Shown here: one piece after another, positions 43,079 to 52,806 of the stretch
Layout: each line of letters opens with the position of its first letter
How positions within the stretch are numbered: position 1 is the first letter of the stretch
NCBI GenBank assembly: GCA_033762715.1
Contig: JANRLL010000006.1
Span: 1-64,000, forward strand
Reading direction: 5' to 3'
DNA length: 64,000 nucleotides
Source of the DNA: JANRLL01 sp033762715
GTDB taxonomy: Bacteria; Pseudomonadota; Alphaproteobacteria; Rickettsiales; SXRF01
Made by a program: the position numbers and the translations under genes
The notes under the pieces: model-generated
What the model saw: only the letters and a program-made list of their open reading frames with translations
Databases searched by the model: none
Told to the model about the DNA's origin: nothing

Positions 43079-44467
43079 TCAGATGTGAATAGCGCGGCCT
43101 AATACAGCCAATGAGGCTTCTTTTACTGCCTCATTAAGGTCCGGATGTGAATGACAGGTGCGGGCAATATCTTCTGACGACGCCCCAAATTCCATCGCAA
43201 CTGCTAGCTCACCAATTAGTGTGCCGGCTTGTGGGCCGATAATATGCACACCCAACACTAAATCGGTGGTCGCGTCCGCCAGGATTTTCACAAAGCCGTC
43301 AGCACTTCCCATGGCGCGGGCGCGCGAGTTGGCCAGAAACGGAAACTTGCCCACTTTGTAGGCCCGACCGGCTGCTTTCAACTGCTCTTCGCTTTGGCCA
43401 ATGGCGGCTACTTCCGGATAGGTATAGACCACGCCTGGCACCAGATTATAATTCACATGCCCTTTTTGGCCTGCCATGCATTCCACGGCGGCCACACCAT
43501 CTTCTTCGGCTTTATGCGCAAGCATCGGACCAGGGATCACATCGCCAATAGCAAAGATGCCTTTCACATTGGTTTCAAAATGATGATCAACCGGAATGCG
43601 CCCACGCTCATCGAGCTTCACGCCCACTGTGTCGAGCAATAGACCATCGGTGTTGGGTTTACGGCCAATAGCCACCAATACATAATCAGCGACCAGCTCT
43701 TCGCCCGCGCCACCGGCAGCAGGCTCAAGCGTCAGCTTCACATCTTTAGCACCGGCTTTAGCTGAGGTGACTTTGGTGGCGAGCTTAAATTGCATGCCTT
43801 GCTTTTCCATGATCTTCTGGAACTGCTTGCTGATTTCCATATCCTGCGTCGGCAATACACGGTCTAGATATTCCACCACCGTGACCTCAGCGCCCAAACG
43901 ACGCCAGACCGAGCCCAGCTCCAAACCAATGACGCCACCACCAATCACCACCAGTTTCTTGGGGATCTCAGGCAAGCTTAGCGCGCCGGTCGAGGACACA
44001 ATTCGCTTCTCATCAATGATCACACCTGGCAGCGGGGTGACGCTCGAGCCGGTTGCGATTAAAATGCGCGCCGCACTGTAGCTCTTGCCATCGACATCCA
44101 CTTTGCCTGGCGCGGTAATGGTTGCGTGGCCTTTGAGGTATTCCACTTTGTTTTTCTTAAACAAACCTTCAATGCCCTTGGTCAGACCTGAGACAATTTC
44201 ATCTTTATGTTTCATCATCGCCGCCAGATCAATGCTCAGGCCCGAGAATTTAAGCCCATGTTTGGCACCATCATGCTTGGCGTGCTCATAGAGCTCCGAG
44301 GAGTGCAAAAGCGCCTTGGAAGGAATGCAGCCCACATTCAAACAGGTGCCGCCCAACGCGCCACGCTTTTCCACGCAAGCCGTTTTCATTCCTAGCTGAG
44401 CAGCACGAATCGCCGCCACATAACCAGCGGGACCGCCGCCAATAACAATGAGATCAAAATCAGCCAT
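43079..44467 (-). CDS. lpdA: Dihydrolipoamide dehydrogenase (E3)
   Basis: 462 aa from the ATG at 44467, where MADFDLIVIGGGPAG opens the FAD fold; a TTG 20 codons upstream lies inside the neighbouring gene. Redox disulfide Cys42-x4-Cys47 (GGTCLNVGCIPSK), NAD-binding GGGVIGLELGSVW, FAD second motif AIGDVIPGPMLAHKA, and the C-terminal His-Glu pair in CHSHPDLNEAVKEA. Last enzyme of the 2-oxoglutarate dehydrogenase complex, downstream of sucB with one unknown gene between. Confidence 0.97.
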   Translation of the reverse strand: MADFDLIVIGGGPAGYVAAIRAAQLGMKTACVEKRGALGGTCLNVGCIPSKALLHSSELYEHAKHDGAKHGLKFSGLSIDLAAMMKHKDEIVSGLTKGIEGLFKKNKVEYLKGHATITAPGKVDVDGKSYSAARILIATGSSVTPLPGVIIDEKRIVSSTGALSLPEIPKKLVVIGGGVIGLELGSVWRRLGAEVTVVEYLDRVLPTQDMEISKQFQKIMEKQGMQFKLATKVTSAKAGAKDVKLTLEPAAGGAGEELVADYVLVAIGRKPNTDGLLLDTVGVKLDERGRIPVDHHFETNVKGIFAIGDVIPGPMLAHKAEEDGVAAVECMAGQKGHVNYNLVPGVVYTYPEVAAIGQSEEQLKAAGRAYKVGKFPFLANSRARAMGSADGFVKILADATTDLVLGVHIIGPQAGTLIGELAVAMEFGASSEDIARTCHSHPDLNEAVKEASLAVLGRAIHI

Positions 44468-44501
44468 GGGAATGAAGTGCCTTTCTGTCGTGCTTAGAAT
44501 G

Positions 44502-45284
44502 TTAGTGTGAAGGGGTGAGGGGAACAAACTGACCCGGATTACTCGATTTGATCACCGAACGGCGGTAAACCGGTTTTTCGACATCTTCCTGCGTATCGGT
44601 GCCTTCGCTTGCTGCTTCCGAGGCCGCTTCGGTAGCGGGCTCTGGCGGGCTCACCGCATCCGCTGTGGGTGTGCCCTCTACGGCAGGAGCCACCGGCTCG
44701 ACCGGCGTCACAACAGGTACCGCTAAGGGATCAACGGCGGGAGCGACAGGTTGCGGCGCTATAGCCGTGGTTGTTTCCGGTGCTACGGTTGGTGTTGGCG
44801 CCGGTGCTGCTATTGCGGGAGCCGCAGGCATGGCAGGCATTTCTACCGCGGGCGCAATCGGCTCCACCGCGGGTGGCTGAATAGGGGTTTTGGCTTCCAA
44901 ACGCAGCTCATCCATCTTTTGATCGAGCTTGCGTTCAAACGCGCTCATGTCTGAATCGAGTCTTTCGTTGCTGGTGGGTTTGGACTGGCACATTTTCGCA
45001 TCCGAGCTAATGCTGCAGACAACCAACGCCCATAAAATCGGGCTGGTGGCAACTGCGAGTATGGAAATCGAGGTACCGATCACACCAGTGATACGCTGCC
45101 TTTTAACCAGCGCAATAATGCCCAGCACGACACCAATGGGCGAAATCACACCTAAAAACGGCAACAGCGCGATGCCGCCAAACACAATAGATAAGATGCC
45201 CCATATCGGTGTTTGCTTGCTGATCTGCTCGACGGTAACTTCGTTATCGTCTTTGTCCTCTATCTTTTCTTTATCGTCCGTCAT
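44502..45284 (-). CDS. DUF4190-like membrane protein with Pro/Ala-rich tail
   Basis: 260 aa. An acidic Lys/Glu/Asp N terminus (1-24) is followed by two membrane segments (about 27-60 and 68-93) with GIIALVKRQRITGVIG between them, the layout of small DUF4190-type proteins. A putative coiled stretch (SAFERKLDQKMDELRLEA) leads to ~110 residues rich in Pro, Ala, Val and Thr, then a basic patch. Function unknown. It is inserted between sucB and lpdA in the same direction; the spacing suggests co-transcription. The tail is probably extracytoplasmic, but topology is uncertain. Confidence 0.7.
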   Translation of the reverse strand: MTDDKEKIEDKDDNEVTVEQISKQTPIWGILSIVFGGIALLPFLGVISPIGVVLGIIALVKRQRITGVIGTSISILAVATSPILWALVVCSISSDAKMCQSKPTSNERLDSDMSAFERKLDQKMDELRLEAKTPIQPPAVEPIAPAVEMPAMPAAPAIAAPAPTPTVAPETTTAIAPQPVAPAVDPLAVPVVTPVEPVAPAVEGTPTADAVSPPEPATEAASEAASEGTDTQEDVEKPVYRRSVIKSSNPGQFVPLTPSH

Positions 45285-45306
45285 TGAGCGACCCTTTCGT
45301 CAGGGG

Positions 45307-46491
45307 TTACAAATCCAACAATAGGCGACGCGGATCTTCCAGCGCTTCTTTCACGCGCACCAAGAAGGTAACTGATTCTTTGCCGTCAATGATGCGATGA
45401 TCGTATGACAGCGCCACATACATCATCGGACGAATCACCACCTGGCCTTTTATGGCGATGGGACGCTCTTCCACCTTATGCATGCCTAAGATGCCCGATT
45501 GCGGGGGATTGATGATAGGAGTTGCCATCAGCGAGCCGTAAACACCACCGTTCGATACGGTAAAGGTGCCGCCGCTTAAATCGCTCATAGCAAGCGTGCC
45601 CTCACGGGCTTTTCCGGCCAGGCGCGCGATTTCTTTTTCAATACCGGCAAAGCTCAGCTGATCGGCATTGCGAATAACCGGCACCACCAGCCCTTGCTCG
45701 GTGCCTACCGCTACGCCAATATCGTAATAGTTTTTGTAGATGATTTCATCGCCATCAATCTGCGCATTCACTTCGGGAATTTCTTTCAGCGCATTGACCG
45801 CCGCTTTAACGAAGAAGGACATAAAGCCCATGCGCACGCCGTGCTTCTTCTCAAACGCATCCTTATACTCATTGCGAATCGCCATGAGATTGCTCATATC
45901 GATTTCGTTGAAGGTGGTGAGAATAGCGGCTGTGTTTTGCGATTCTTTCAAGCGCTTAGCGATGACCTGACGCAGCTTGCTCATTTTCACACGCTCTTCA
46001 CGCGGACCCGATGCAGCAGATTGGTTACTTGCTGCAGGCGCTGATTTCGGCGCACTTGCCGCAGAGAGCACATCACCTTTGGTCACGCGGCCATCTTTGC
46101 CGCTGCCGCTGATAGATGATGCTGCAATGCCGGTTTCTTCCAGCAGCTTACGTGCAGCGGGACCTGATTGTTTGTCAGCCGGTGCAGCAGATGGCGTTGG
46201 GGCCTCAGCAGGAGCGGCTTTAGTTTCGGCTGGCGCTGATTTCGCACCAGCAGCACCTACTTCGATAGAGCCTAAAACCGTGCCAACTTGCACGGTTTTT
46301 CCTTCAGGAATTTTGATGTCTTTGAGTTTGCCCGCTGCGGGTGCATTAACTTCCAGCGTCACTTTATCGGTTTCGAGCTCGACAATCGCTTCATCTTGCG
46401 CGACAGCATCGCCTACTTTTTTAAACCATTTGGCCACCGTTGCTTCACTAACGGACTCACCTAACGATGGAACAACGATTTCACCAGCCAT
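45307..46491 (-). CDS. sucB: Dihydrolipoyl succinyltransferase (2-oxoglutarate dehydrogenase E2)
   Basis: 394 aa from the ATG at 46491 (GGAG 5 nt upstream). One lipoyl domain with Lys43 (ELETDKVTLEV), an Ala/Pro linker, the E3-binding domain (AARKLLEETGI...GKDGRVTKGDV) and a catalytic domain whose YDHRIIDGKESVTFL holds the active His and Asp. Succinyl specificity follows from the single lipoyl domain and the sucA/sucCD neighbours. Separated from sucA by mtgA and a small unknown gene. Confidence 0.97.
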   Translation of the reverse strand: MAGEIVVPSLGESVSEATVAKWFKKVGDAVAQDEAIVELETDKVTLEVNAPAAGKLKDIKIPEGKTVQVGTVLGSIEVGAAGAKSAPAETKAAPAEAPTPSAAPADKQSGPAARKLLEETGIAASSISGSGKDGRVTKGDVLSAASAPKSAPAASNQSAASGPREERVKMSKLRQVIAKRLKESQNTAAILTTFNEIDMSNLMAIRNEYKDAFEKKHGVRMGFMSFFVKAAVNALKEIPEVNAQIDGDEIIYKNYYDIGVAVGTEQGLVVPVIRNADQLSFAGIEKEIARLAGKAREGTLAMSDLSGGTFTVSNGGVYGSLMATPIINPPQSGILGMHKVEERPIAIKGQVVIRPMMYVALSYDHRIIDGKESVTFLVRVKEALEDPRRLLLDL

Positions 46492-46562
46492 AATTACTCC
46501 TGCGGACATAAAGGTATGAGCCCCGCTTTTAATCCTGTATTCGCTTGTTGTAAAATAAAATT

Positions 46563-47243
46563 CTACTTTAAGCAGGTGGTATTCGGTGCAGCTTTATGAA
46601 TACGGGTTAACAATTGCGCCGCGATTGCCTGTTGAGCCGGCCCTGGGTGTGAGGCATTGCGCTTGATTGGGTTAGGGAGGGAAGTAGCAAGCAGTGCCGC
46701 CTGCTGCAAGGAAAGACCACGCGCGCTGGTGCCAAAATGATATTTAGCCGCCGCCTGCGCGCCGTAAATACCCGGGCCCCATTCAGCGATATTTAAATAT
46801 ACTTCCAAAATACGCCGCTTGGACCAGGTGAGTTCCAACCAAAAGGTGAGGGGGATTTCCAGCATTTTGCGCACCCAGGAACGCTCCGACCACAGGAATA
46901 GATTCTTAGCCGTCTGCATGGTGATGGTAGAAGTGGCGCGCAACGGTTTGTCCCTGGCTTCCGAGCGCTCCCATGATTTTTCCAGCTGGGTGAAATCCAC
47001 ACCCCAATGATCGCAAAACGCATCATCTTCCGAAGCCATAACCGCAGCAATCAAGGAGGGAGAGATCTGCTTGAGCGGCACCCATTCGCGCGTGACTTTC
47101 TCGCCAGCCAGCCAATCGGCCAGCATCCAGGTCGAAACCGGCGGCACCACAACATAAAGCAGCGCCAATACATACGGAAACAGCACGAAACACAGAACGA
47201 ACCGCGCTAAAAAGCCGGCAATAGTCGATTTTGTTTTATTCAT
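46563..47243 (-). CDS. mtgA: Monofunctional peptidoglycan glycosyltransferase
   Basis: 226 aa. N-terminal membrane anchor (about 10-36), then a GT51 domain with the catalytic Glu in ASEDDAFCDHWGVDF (~71-84), TSTITMQTAKNLFLW and the KRRILEVYLNIAEWGPGIYG motif. It polymerises lipid II glycan strands without a transpeptidase domain. It lies unexpectedly between the sucA and sucB genes, same direction, 71 bp before sucB. Confidence 0.95.
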   Translation of the reverse strand: MNKTKSTIAGFLARFVLCFVLFPYVLALLYVVVPPVSTWMLADWLAGEKVTREWVPLKQISPSLIAAVMASEDDAFCDHWGVDFTQLEKSWERSEARDKPLRATSTITMQTAKNLFLWSERSWVRKMLEIPLTFWLELTWSKRRILEVYLNIAEWGPGIYGAQAAAKYHFGTSARGLSLQQAALLATSLPNPIKRNASHPGPAQQAIAAQLLTRIHKAAPNTTCLK

Positions 47244-47290
47244 AGGGGTGGCAGATTAGCGCAGTTCACAGACACTGCAATTATAATTAA

Positions 47291-47321
47291 ACCAACTAAA
47301 AACTGTTTGGTTTTAGTTGGT
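47291..47321. repeat. Perfect 11-bp inverted repeat
   Basis: ACCAACTAAAA (47291-47301) and TTTTAGTTGGT (47311-47321) with a 9-nt loop, in the gap between mtgA and the 112-aa gene. It could end transcription in the leftward direction or be part of a palindromic intergenic element with the hairpin just to the right. Confidence 0.5.
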
Positions 47322-47340
47322 AATAGCTCGCTTCGCGGCG

Positions 47341-47368
47341 AAAAATCGGGCTTCCGGCCTCGATTTTT
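47341..47368 (-). terminator. Likely terminator after the 112-aa gene
   Basis: AAAAATCG (47341-47348) and CGATTTTT (47361-47368) form a perfect 8-bp stem around a GC-rich interior. On the minus strand the run of T closes the hairpin 21 nt after the stop of the upstream gene. The structure reads equally well in either direction. Confidence 0.6.
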
Positions 47369-47388
47369 ATAGTTTGTCAGATTGACTA

Positions 47389-47727
47389 TTAGTTGCTTGC
47401 GGTTTTTTCCTGCAAGCCATCGCGGGTGAAGTGATGGGCTTTGAGAAATGCCTGCACCCGCTCGCCGTACAGGCCTTTTTCATCGGGGCGCAGATGCACA
47501 ATGCCTGAGGTAAACAGACGCTCGGTATCGGCATGGGATAGATGGGGGCCTAAGCTGCCGGCGCCTACCATCAGGCTTTTTCCACTAGCGACATCCAGTG
47601 CCGGAGGCGGGCCTTCCCAACGCACATCTTTTCCACGCAGCACATCGGCAAGCAGGCGGTCTACCTGATAACCCTCTATACAGACTTGCTTGAGGTCTTC
47701 TAGTTTTACGTTGGCTGCTTGCGACAT
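47389..47727 (-). CDS. Uncharacterised small protein, 112 aa
   Basis: Not recognised. It is soluble and starts MSQAANVKLEDLKQ, with a central Gly-rich stretch (SLMVGAGSLGPHLSHADTERLF) and a C-terminal segment that looks helical. No signal peptide or metal motif. It is 65 bp downstream of sucA on the same strand and followed by a terminator-like hairpin, so it may be the last gene of the mdh-sucCD-sucA transcript. A role with the dehydrogenase complex is only a guess. Confidence 0.6.
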   Translation of the reverse strand: MSQAANVKLEDLKQVCIEGYQVDRLLADVLRGKDVRWEGPPPALDVASGKSLMVGAGSLGPHLSHADTERLFTSGIVHLRPDEKGLYGERVQAFLKAHHFTRDGLQEKTASN

Positions 47728-47792
47728 ATGAATTTACCACTTAAGTAGAAAAACCTAAGTCTGCCATTAAAAGATTAATTTTTGGTGCAGCG

Positions 47793-50684
47793 CTACGCTT
47801 TAGCCGCTTTTTTCTGCAACACGCTATCGGCATCAATGGCTTGACTTACAAGCAATTTTTGCTCTTTCTCATGAATTTTGAGATAGCCCGCTGCCGGTGA
47901 AGCCGCTTCCGGACGTCCGGTATAGCGTAAACGGTCGGTGCGACCAATGGCTTCCATCACATCTTCAATGCGCGGCGAAATAAAGCTCCAGGCACCCATG
48001 TTTTTGGGCTCTTCTTGGCACCATACGATCTCAGCGTTTTTATAGCGTGATAGCTCGGCTTTAATCTCGCGCTCAGGGAAGGGGTAATATTGCTCGGTGC
48101 GGATAATCGCCACATCATTGATGTTTTGCGCAGCGCGCGCTTCGAACAACTCGTAATACACCTTACCGCTGGTGATCACTACGCGGCGGATCTTATCGTC
48201 TTTCACCAGCTGCTGGGTTTCCCCAATCACCCGTTTGAAATGGGTATCTTTTGCCATATCCGCTAAAGCCGATACAGCAAGTTTATGACGCAACAATGAT
48301 TTGGGCGTCATGATCACAAGCGGTTTGCGGAAGTTGCGCTTTTGCTGGCGACGCAAAATATGGAAATAGTTCGCAGGCGTGGTGCAATTGGCCACCTGCA
48401 TATTATCCTCACCGCACAGCTGCAAATAGCGCTCCAGACGTGCTGAGCTATGCTCAGGGCCTTGGCCTTCATAACCATGCGGAAGCAACATCACCAAGCC
48501 CGACATGCGTAGCCATTTCACTTCACCGGACGAAATAAATTGATCGATAATCACCTGCGCACCGTTTGCGAAATCACCAAATTGCGCTTCCCACAAGGTA
48601 AGCGCTTTAGGATTGCCGATGCTATAGCCGTATTCATAACCCAGAATCGCAAATTCCGACAGCGAGCTGTCGATAACTTCATAGGGTTTTTGGCCTTCGG
48701 CAATATTGTTGAGCGGCAAATAACGCTCTTCGGTTTCTTGATCGACCAACACCGAATGGCGATGCGAAAATGTGCCACGGCCACAATCTTGACCCGACAG
48801 GCGCACGCGGTGACCTTCCGATAGCAAAGTACCAAATGCCAGGGCTTCGGCGGTTGCCCAATCAATACCCTGACCTTCATCAATCATTTTACGCTTCGCT
48901 TCAAGCTGGCGCACAATCTTGCTGTTGATCTTAATGGCCGGTACTTTGGAAATGGCAAGACCCACTTGTTTCAAGCGATCCAATTCCACGCCCGTATCGC
49001 CGTCTGGGTGTTCGCCTTTGGCTTTCTCCAAGCCAGCCCAATTGCCTTCCAGCCAATCAGCTTTATTCGGCTTGAAACTTTTGGCTGCTTCAAATTCTTT
49101 TTCAAAAAACTGACGGAACTCGGCGAATTTCGCATCCACATCCGGCTGCGTCAGCACACCATCATTGATCAATTTTTGCGAATAAATATCGGCTGGCAGC
49201 GGCTTTTTGCTGATCTCGCGATACATGAGCGGCTGGGTAAACATCGGCTCATCCGACTCGTTATGACCGTATTTGCGGTAACAGAAAATATCGACCACCG
49301 CATCGCGCTTAAACATCTGACGGAATTCAGCGGCGAGCTTGCACACATACACCACCGCTTCCGGATCATCGCCATTGACGTGGAAAATAGGTGCTTGTAC
49401 CGACTTCGCCACATCGGTCGGATAGGGGGTGAAGCGCGAATATTTCGGGCTGGTGGTAAAGCCGATTTGGTTGTTGACGATAATATGGATCGAGCCCCCG
49501 GTGCGATAGCCGCGCAACTCCGACAGTGCCAAGGTTTCCGCCACCACGCCTTGGCCAGCAAAGGCCGCATCGCCATGCATCATCACACCCATGACGCTGC
49601 CGTTTTCTTCGGGATCGCCTAGAATATCGAGTTTGGCACGCACCTTGCCCACCACCACCGGATCGACGGCTTCTAAGTGCGACGGGTTGGCCAGCAGCGA
49701 CAGGTGGATTTTGCCATACGGCGTTTCGCGGTCAACCGATGTGCCTAAATGGTATTTCACGTCACCGGAAGTCGGCACCCATTCGGGGAAATCAACATTG
49801 CCCTGGAAAATAGACAGCAGCTCAACATACGGTTTGCCAAGCACAGTAGTCAGCACGTTCATGCGGCCACGATGCGGCATACCGATCGCGATTTCTTTGA
49901 CACCAAGTTTGGATGCCGTGTGGATAATAGCTTCCAGGCCAGGCAGCATCGCGTCACCACCCTGCACCGAGAAACGCTTGGTGCTGGGGTATTTCAGCTG
50001 TAGGAATTGCTCAAACGATTCCACTTCCACCAATGTGTTCCAGGTGTATTTCTTATCTTCCGTACTCAACCGGAAGTCACCACGATCCTGCTCAAAACGT
50101 TTTTGGATCCAGGCTTTTTGATCGGGGTGCTGAATATGCATGAACTCTACGCCGATATTGGCGCAGTAGGTTTGACGCAAAATAGCAACGATTTCGCGCA
50201 GTTTGGCTTTTTTAATGCCTAAGCTGCCATCCAGAAAAATCTCGCGATCCATGTCCTTGTCGCTAAAGCCATAGGTCGCGGGATCGAGTTCAGGATGGTA
50301 GGCATTGACCTCTAAACCCAGCGGATCGAGATTGGCGATCAAATGACCGCGCACGCGGTAGGCACGCACCATCATGATGGCGCGAATCGAGTCATGCGCA
50401 AATTTTTCAATCTGCTCTTGGCTTATGGCAGGTGCGGCTTTTTTATCTTTGCTCGCAGCCGGTTTTTCGTCTTTAGGCTCTTCAGCGCCAATGACGCGGG
50501 TAGTGATTTTGGTCCAAGATGCTTTACGTGCCGATGCCGACGCACCGCCCGTTGCTTCTTGGAACAGCTGGCGCCAGGATTCATCTACCGAGGCGGGATT
50601 GGTGAGGTAGCGCTCAAATAACTCCTCAATATAGGCGCCATTGCCGCCAAAAAAAGGAGAGGTAATTTCAAACGAGCCCACCAT
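47793..50684 (-). CDS. sucA: 2-Oxoglutarate dehydrogenase E1
   Basis: 963 aa from the ATG at 50684; a TTG two codons earlier is possible. The N terminus has the E1o helix (NGAYIEELFERYL), and the body the GMPHRGRMNVL, thiamine-diphosphate GDAAFAGQG...NNQIGFTT, CYRKYGHNESDEP and FSHRHSVLVDQ blocks. It decarboxylates 2-oxoglutarate and succinylates the lipoyl group of SucB. Usual length for the family. sucD lies 23 bp upstream. Confidence 0.98.
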   Translation of the reverse strand: MVGSFEITSPFFGGNGAYIEELFERYLTNPASVDESWRQLFQEATGGASASARKASWTKITTRVIGAEEPKDEKPAASKDKKAAPAISQEQIEKFAHDSIRAIMMVRAYRVRGHLIANLDPLGLEVNAYHPELDPATYGFSDKDMDREIFLDGSLGIKKAKLREIVAILRQTYCANIGVEFMHIQHPDQKAWIQKRFEQDRGDFRLSTEDKKYTWNTLVEVESFEQFLQLKYPSTKRFSVQGGDAMLPGLEAIIHTASKLGVKEIAIGMPHRGRMNVLTTVLGKPYVELLSIFQGNVDFPEWVPTSGDVKYHLGTSVDRETPYGKIHLSLLANPSHLEAVDPVVVGKVRAKLDILGDPEENGSVMGVMMHGDAAFAGQGVVAETLALSELRGYRTGGSIHIIVNNQIGFTTSPKYSRFTPYPTDVAKSVQAPIFHVNGDDPEAVVYVCKLAAEFRQMFKRDAVVDIFCYRKYGHNESDEPMFTQPLMYREISKKPLPADIYSQKLINDGVLTQPDVDAKFAEFRQFFEKEFEAAKSFKPNKADWLEGNWAGLEKAKGEHPDGDTGVELDRLKQVGLAISKVPAIKINSKIVRQLEAKRKMIDEGQGIDWATAEALAFGTLLSEGHRVRLSGQDCGRGTFSHRHSVLVDQETEERYLPLNNIAEGQKPYEVIDSSLSEFAILGYEYGYSIGNPKALTLWEAQFGDFANGAQVIIDQFISSGEVKWLRMSGLVMLLPHGYEGQGPEHSSARLERYLQLCGEDNMQVANCTTPANYFHILRRQQKRNFRKPLVIMTPKSLLRHKLAVSALADMAKDTHFKRVIGETQQLVKDDKIRRVVITSGKVYYELFEARAAQNINDVAIIRTEQYYPFPEREIKAELSRYKNAEIVWCQEEPKNMGAWSFISPRIEDVMEAIGRTDRLRYTGRPEAASPAAGYLKIHEKEQKLLVSQAIDADSVLQKKAAKA

Positions 50685-50707
50685 AACCAACCTATGTATC
50701 TTGAATG

Positions 50708-51592
50708 TTACGCCGCTTTTTTCTTCAGTAATTGCACCATGGTGCTACCCAGCGCTGCCGGTGAATCCGATACCACAATACCAGCGCTTTTCATCGCTTC
50801 GATTTTATCTTCAGCACCACCTTTGCCACCCGATACGATCGCACCAGCATGACCCATGCGGCGTCCCGGAGGGGCTGTGCGGCCAGCGATAAAACCAACA
50901 ACCGGTTTTTTCACTTTGCTCTTTTTCAAGAATTCCGCTGCTTCTTCTTCGGCGCTGCCACCGATTTCACCGATCATCACAATCGCTTGTGTTTCATCAT
51001 CATGTAAGAACATGTCCAAGCAATCAATAAAGTTGGTGCCATTGACCGGATCGCCACCAATACCGATACAGGTGGATTGACCCAAGCCTTCCGCTGAGGT
51101 TTGCGCCACCGCTTCATAGGTGAGGGTGCCCGAGCGCGACACGATACCGATTTTGCCTTTTTTATGAATATGGCCTGGCATAATGCCGATTTTGCATTCG
51201 CCTGGCGTGATGATACCTGGGCAGTTGGGGCCGATCAAACGGGTTTGCGTGCCAGAAAGCGCGCGTTTTACTTTCACCATGTCGAGCACCGGAATGCCCT
51301 CGGTGATGCAAATCACCAATTCAATTTTCGCATCGATTGCTTCTAAAATAGCATCGGCAGCGAATTTCGGCGGCACATAAATCACCGAGGCGTTAGCGCC
51401 GGTGGTGTGCACCGCTTCTTCTACCGTGTCAAATACCGGCAGATCGATATGGGTGGTGCCACCCTTACCTGGGGTCACGCCACCTACCATTTGGGTGCCG
51501 TACGCAATTGCCTGCTCCGAGTGATAGGTGCCTTCGCGACCGGTAATGCCCTGGCAAATGACTTTGGTTTTTTTATTTACAAGCACAGACAT
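50708..51592 (-). CDS. sucD: Succinyl-CoA synthetase alpha subunit
   Basis: 294 aa. CoA-binding Rossmann domain at the N terminus (GITGREGTYHSEQAI), NCPGIITPGECKIGIMPG, and the phosphorylated His in GHAGAIVSGGKG (~247). With SucC it converts succinyl-CoA to succinate with formation of ATP or GTP. It begins 2 nt after sucC ends. Confidence 0.98.
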   Translation of the reverse strand: MSVLVNKKTKVICQGITGREGTYHSEQAIAYGTQMVGGVTPGKGGTTHIDLPVFDTVEEAVHTTGANASVIYVPPKFAADAILEAIDAKIELVICITEGIPVLDMVKVKRALSGTQTRLIGPNCPGIITPGECKIGIMPGHIHKKGKIGIVSRSGTLTYEAVAQTSAEGLGQSTCIGIGGDPVNGTNFIDCLDMFLHDDETQAIVMIGEIGGSAEEEAAEFLKKSKVKKPVVGFIAGRTAPPGRRMGHAGAIVSGGKGGAEDKIEAMKSAGIVVSDSPAALGSTMVQLLKKKAA

Positions 51593-51594
51593 GG

Positions 51595-52767
51595 TTAGGC
51601 TGCCTTTCTTTTAACGGCTTTTACAATTTTCTCAGCAGCATCCGCCAAATTATCGGCCGGATTAATCGCGAGTCCCGAAGAGGCGAGCATTTTCTTGCCG
51701 AGCTCTACGTTGGTTCCTTCCAGACGCACCACCAACGGCACGTGTAAATTCACTTCGCGCGCAGCGGTGATAATGCCTTCAGCGATGATGTCGCAGCGCA
51801 TAATGCCGCCGAAAATATTCACCAAAATGCCTTCCACGTTCGGATCAGAGAGAATAAGCTTGAACGCTTCACCCACTTTTTCTTTATTAGCGCCACCACC
51901 TACGTCTAAGAAGTTAGCCGGTGTGCCACCATAGAGTTTAATGATGTCCATGGTCGCCATTGCAAGACCAGCGCCATTGACCATGCAGCCGATATTGCCG
52001 TCCATTTTCACATAGCTGAGGCCGAATTTCGCCGCTTTTTGCTCCAGCGGATCTTCTTCATCGGGATCGCGCAATTCATGCACATCGGGATGACGGAACA
52101 GCGCGTTATCATCGAAATTGAATTTCGCATCGAGCGCGAGCAAATTCGCATCCTCGGTGATCACCAAAGGATTGATCTCCACTTGCGACGCATCGGTTTC
52201 GCAGAAGCATTTATAGATGCTGTTGACGAACTGCTCGAACTTGCCGTGCAGTTCTTTAGGAATATTCAGACCAAACGCCAATTTGCGCGCATGGAACGGA
52301 TGCATGCCCGCGGCCGGATCGATCGATAGTTTCACGATTTTCTCCGGATGATGCTCGGCCACTTCTTCAATATCCATACCGCCTTCGGTCGAAGCCACAA
52401 AAGTGACATACGACGTCGCGCGATCAACCAACAAGCTTAAATACAGCTCTTTTTTAATGCTAGTACCTTGTTCGATATAGACACGCTTCACCAGCTTGCC
52501 CTCAGGACCAGTTTGGTGCGTAACCAAGGTCATGCCAATCATGTCGAGTGACAGCTTCTCAACATCATCCAGCGATTTGGCTAATTTCACACCGCCGCCT
52601 TTACCGCGACCACCGGCGTGAATTTGCGCTTTCACCACCCACAGCTTACCACCCAAGCCTTGCGCTGCACGCACCGCTTCTTTCGGGGTATAGGCCACAT
52701 GACCTTGCGGTACGGGTACACCATATTTCGCCAAAATTTGCTTGGCTTGGTACTCATGTATATTCAT
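51595..52767 (-). CDS. sucC: Succinyl-CoA synthetase beta subunit
   Basis: 390 aa. ATP-grasp N-terminal domain (MNIHEYQAKQILAKYGVPVP; VKAQIHAGGRGKGGGVKLAKS) and CoA-ligase C-terminal domain with GNIGCMVNGAGLAMATMD and VNIFGGIMRCD. It sits between mdh and sucD, the standard alphaproteobacterial order. Confidence 0.98.
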   Translation of the reverse strand: MNIHEYQAKQILAKYGVPVPQGHVAYTPKEAVRAAQGLGGKLWVVKAQIHAGGRGKGGGVKLAKSLDDVEKLSLDMIGMTLVTHQTGPEGKLVKRVYIEQGTSIKKELYLSLLVDRATSYVTFVASTEGGMDIEEVAEHHPEKIVKLSIDPAAGMHPFHARKLAFGLNIPKELHGKFEQFVNSIYKCFCETDASQVEINPLVITEDANLLALDAKFNFDDNALFRHPDVHELRDPDEEDPLEQKAAKFGLSYVKMDGNIGCMVNGAGLAMATMDIIKLYGGTPANFLDVGGGANKEKVGEAFKLILSDPNVEGILVNIFGGIMRCDIIAEGIITAAREVNLHVPLVVRLEGTNVELGKKMLASSGLAINPADNLADAAEKIVKAVKRKAA

Positions 52768-52806
52768 CGAACGCTCCTTATCGCACTGCTGGAAATAACA
52801 GGCGCA

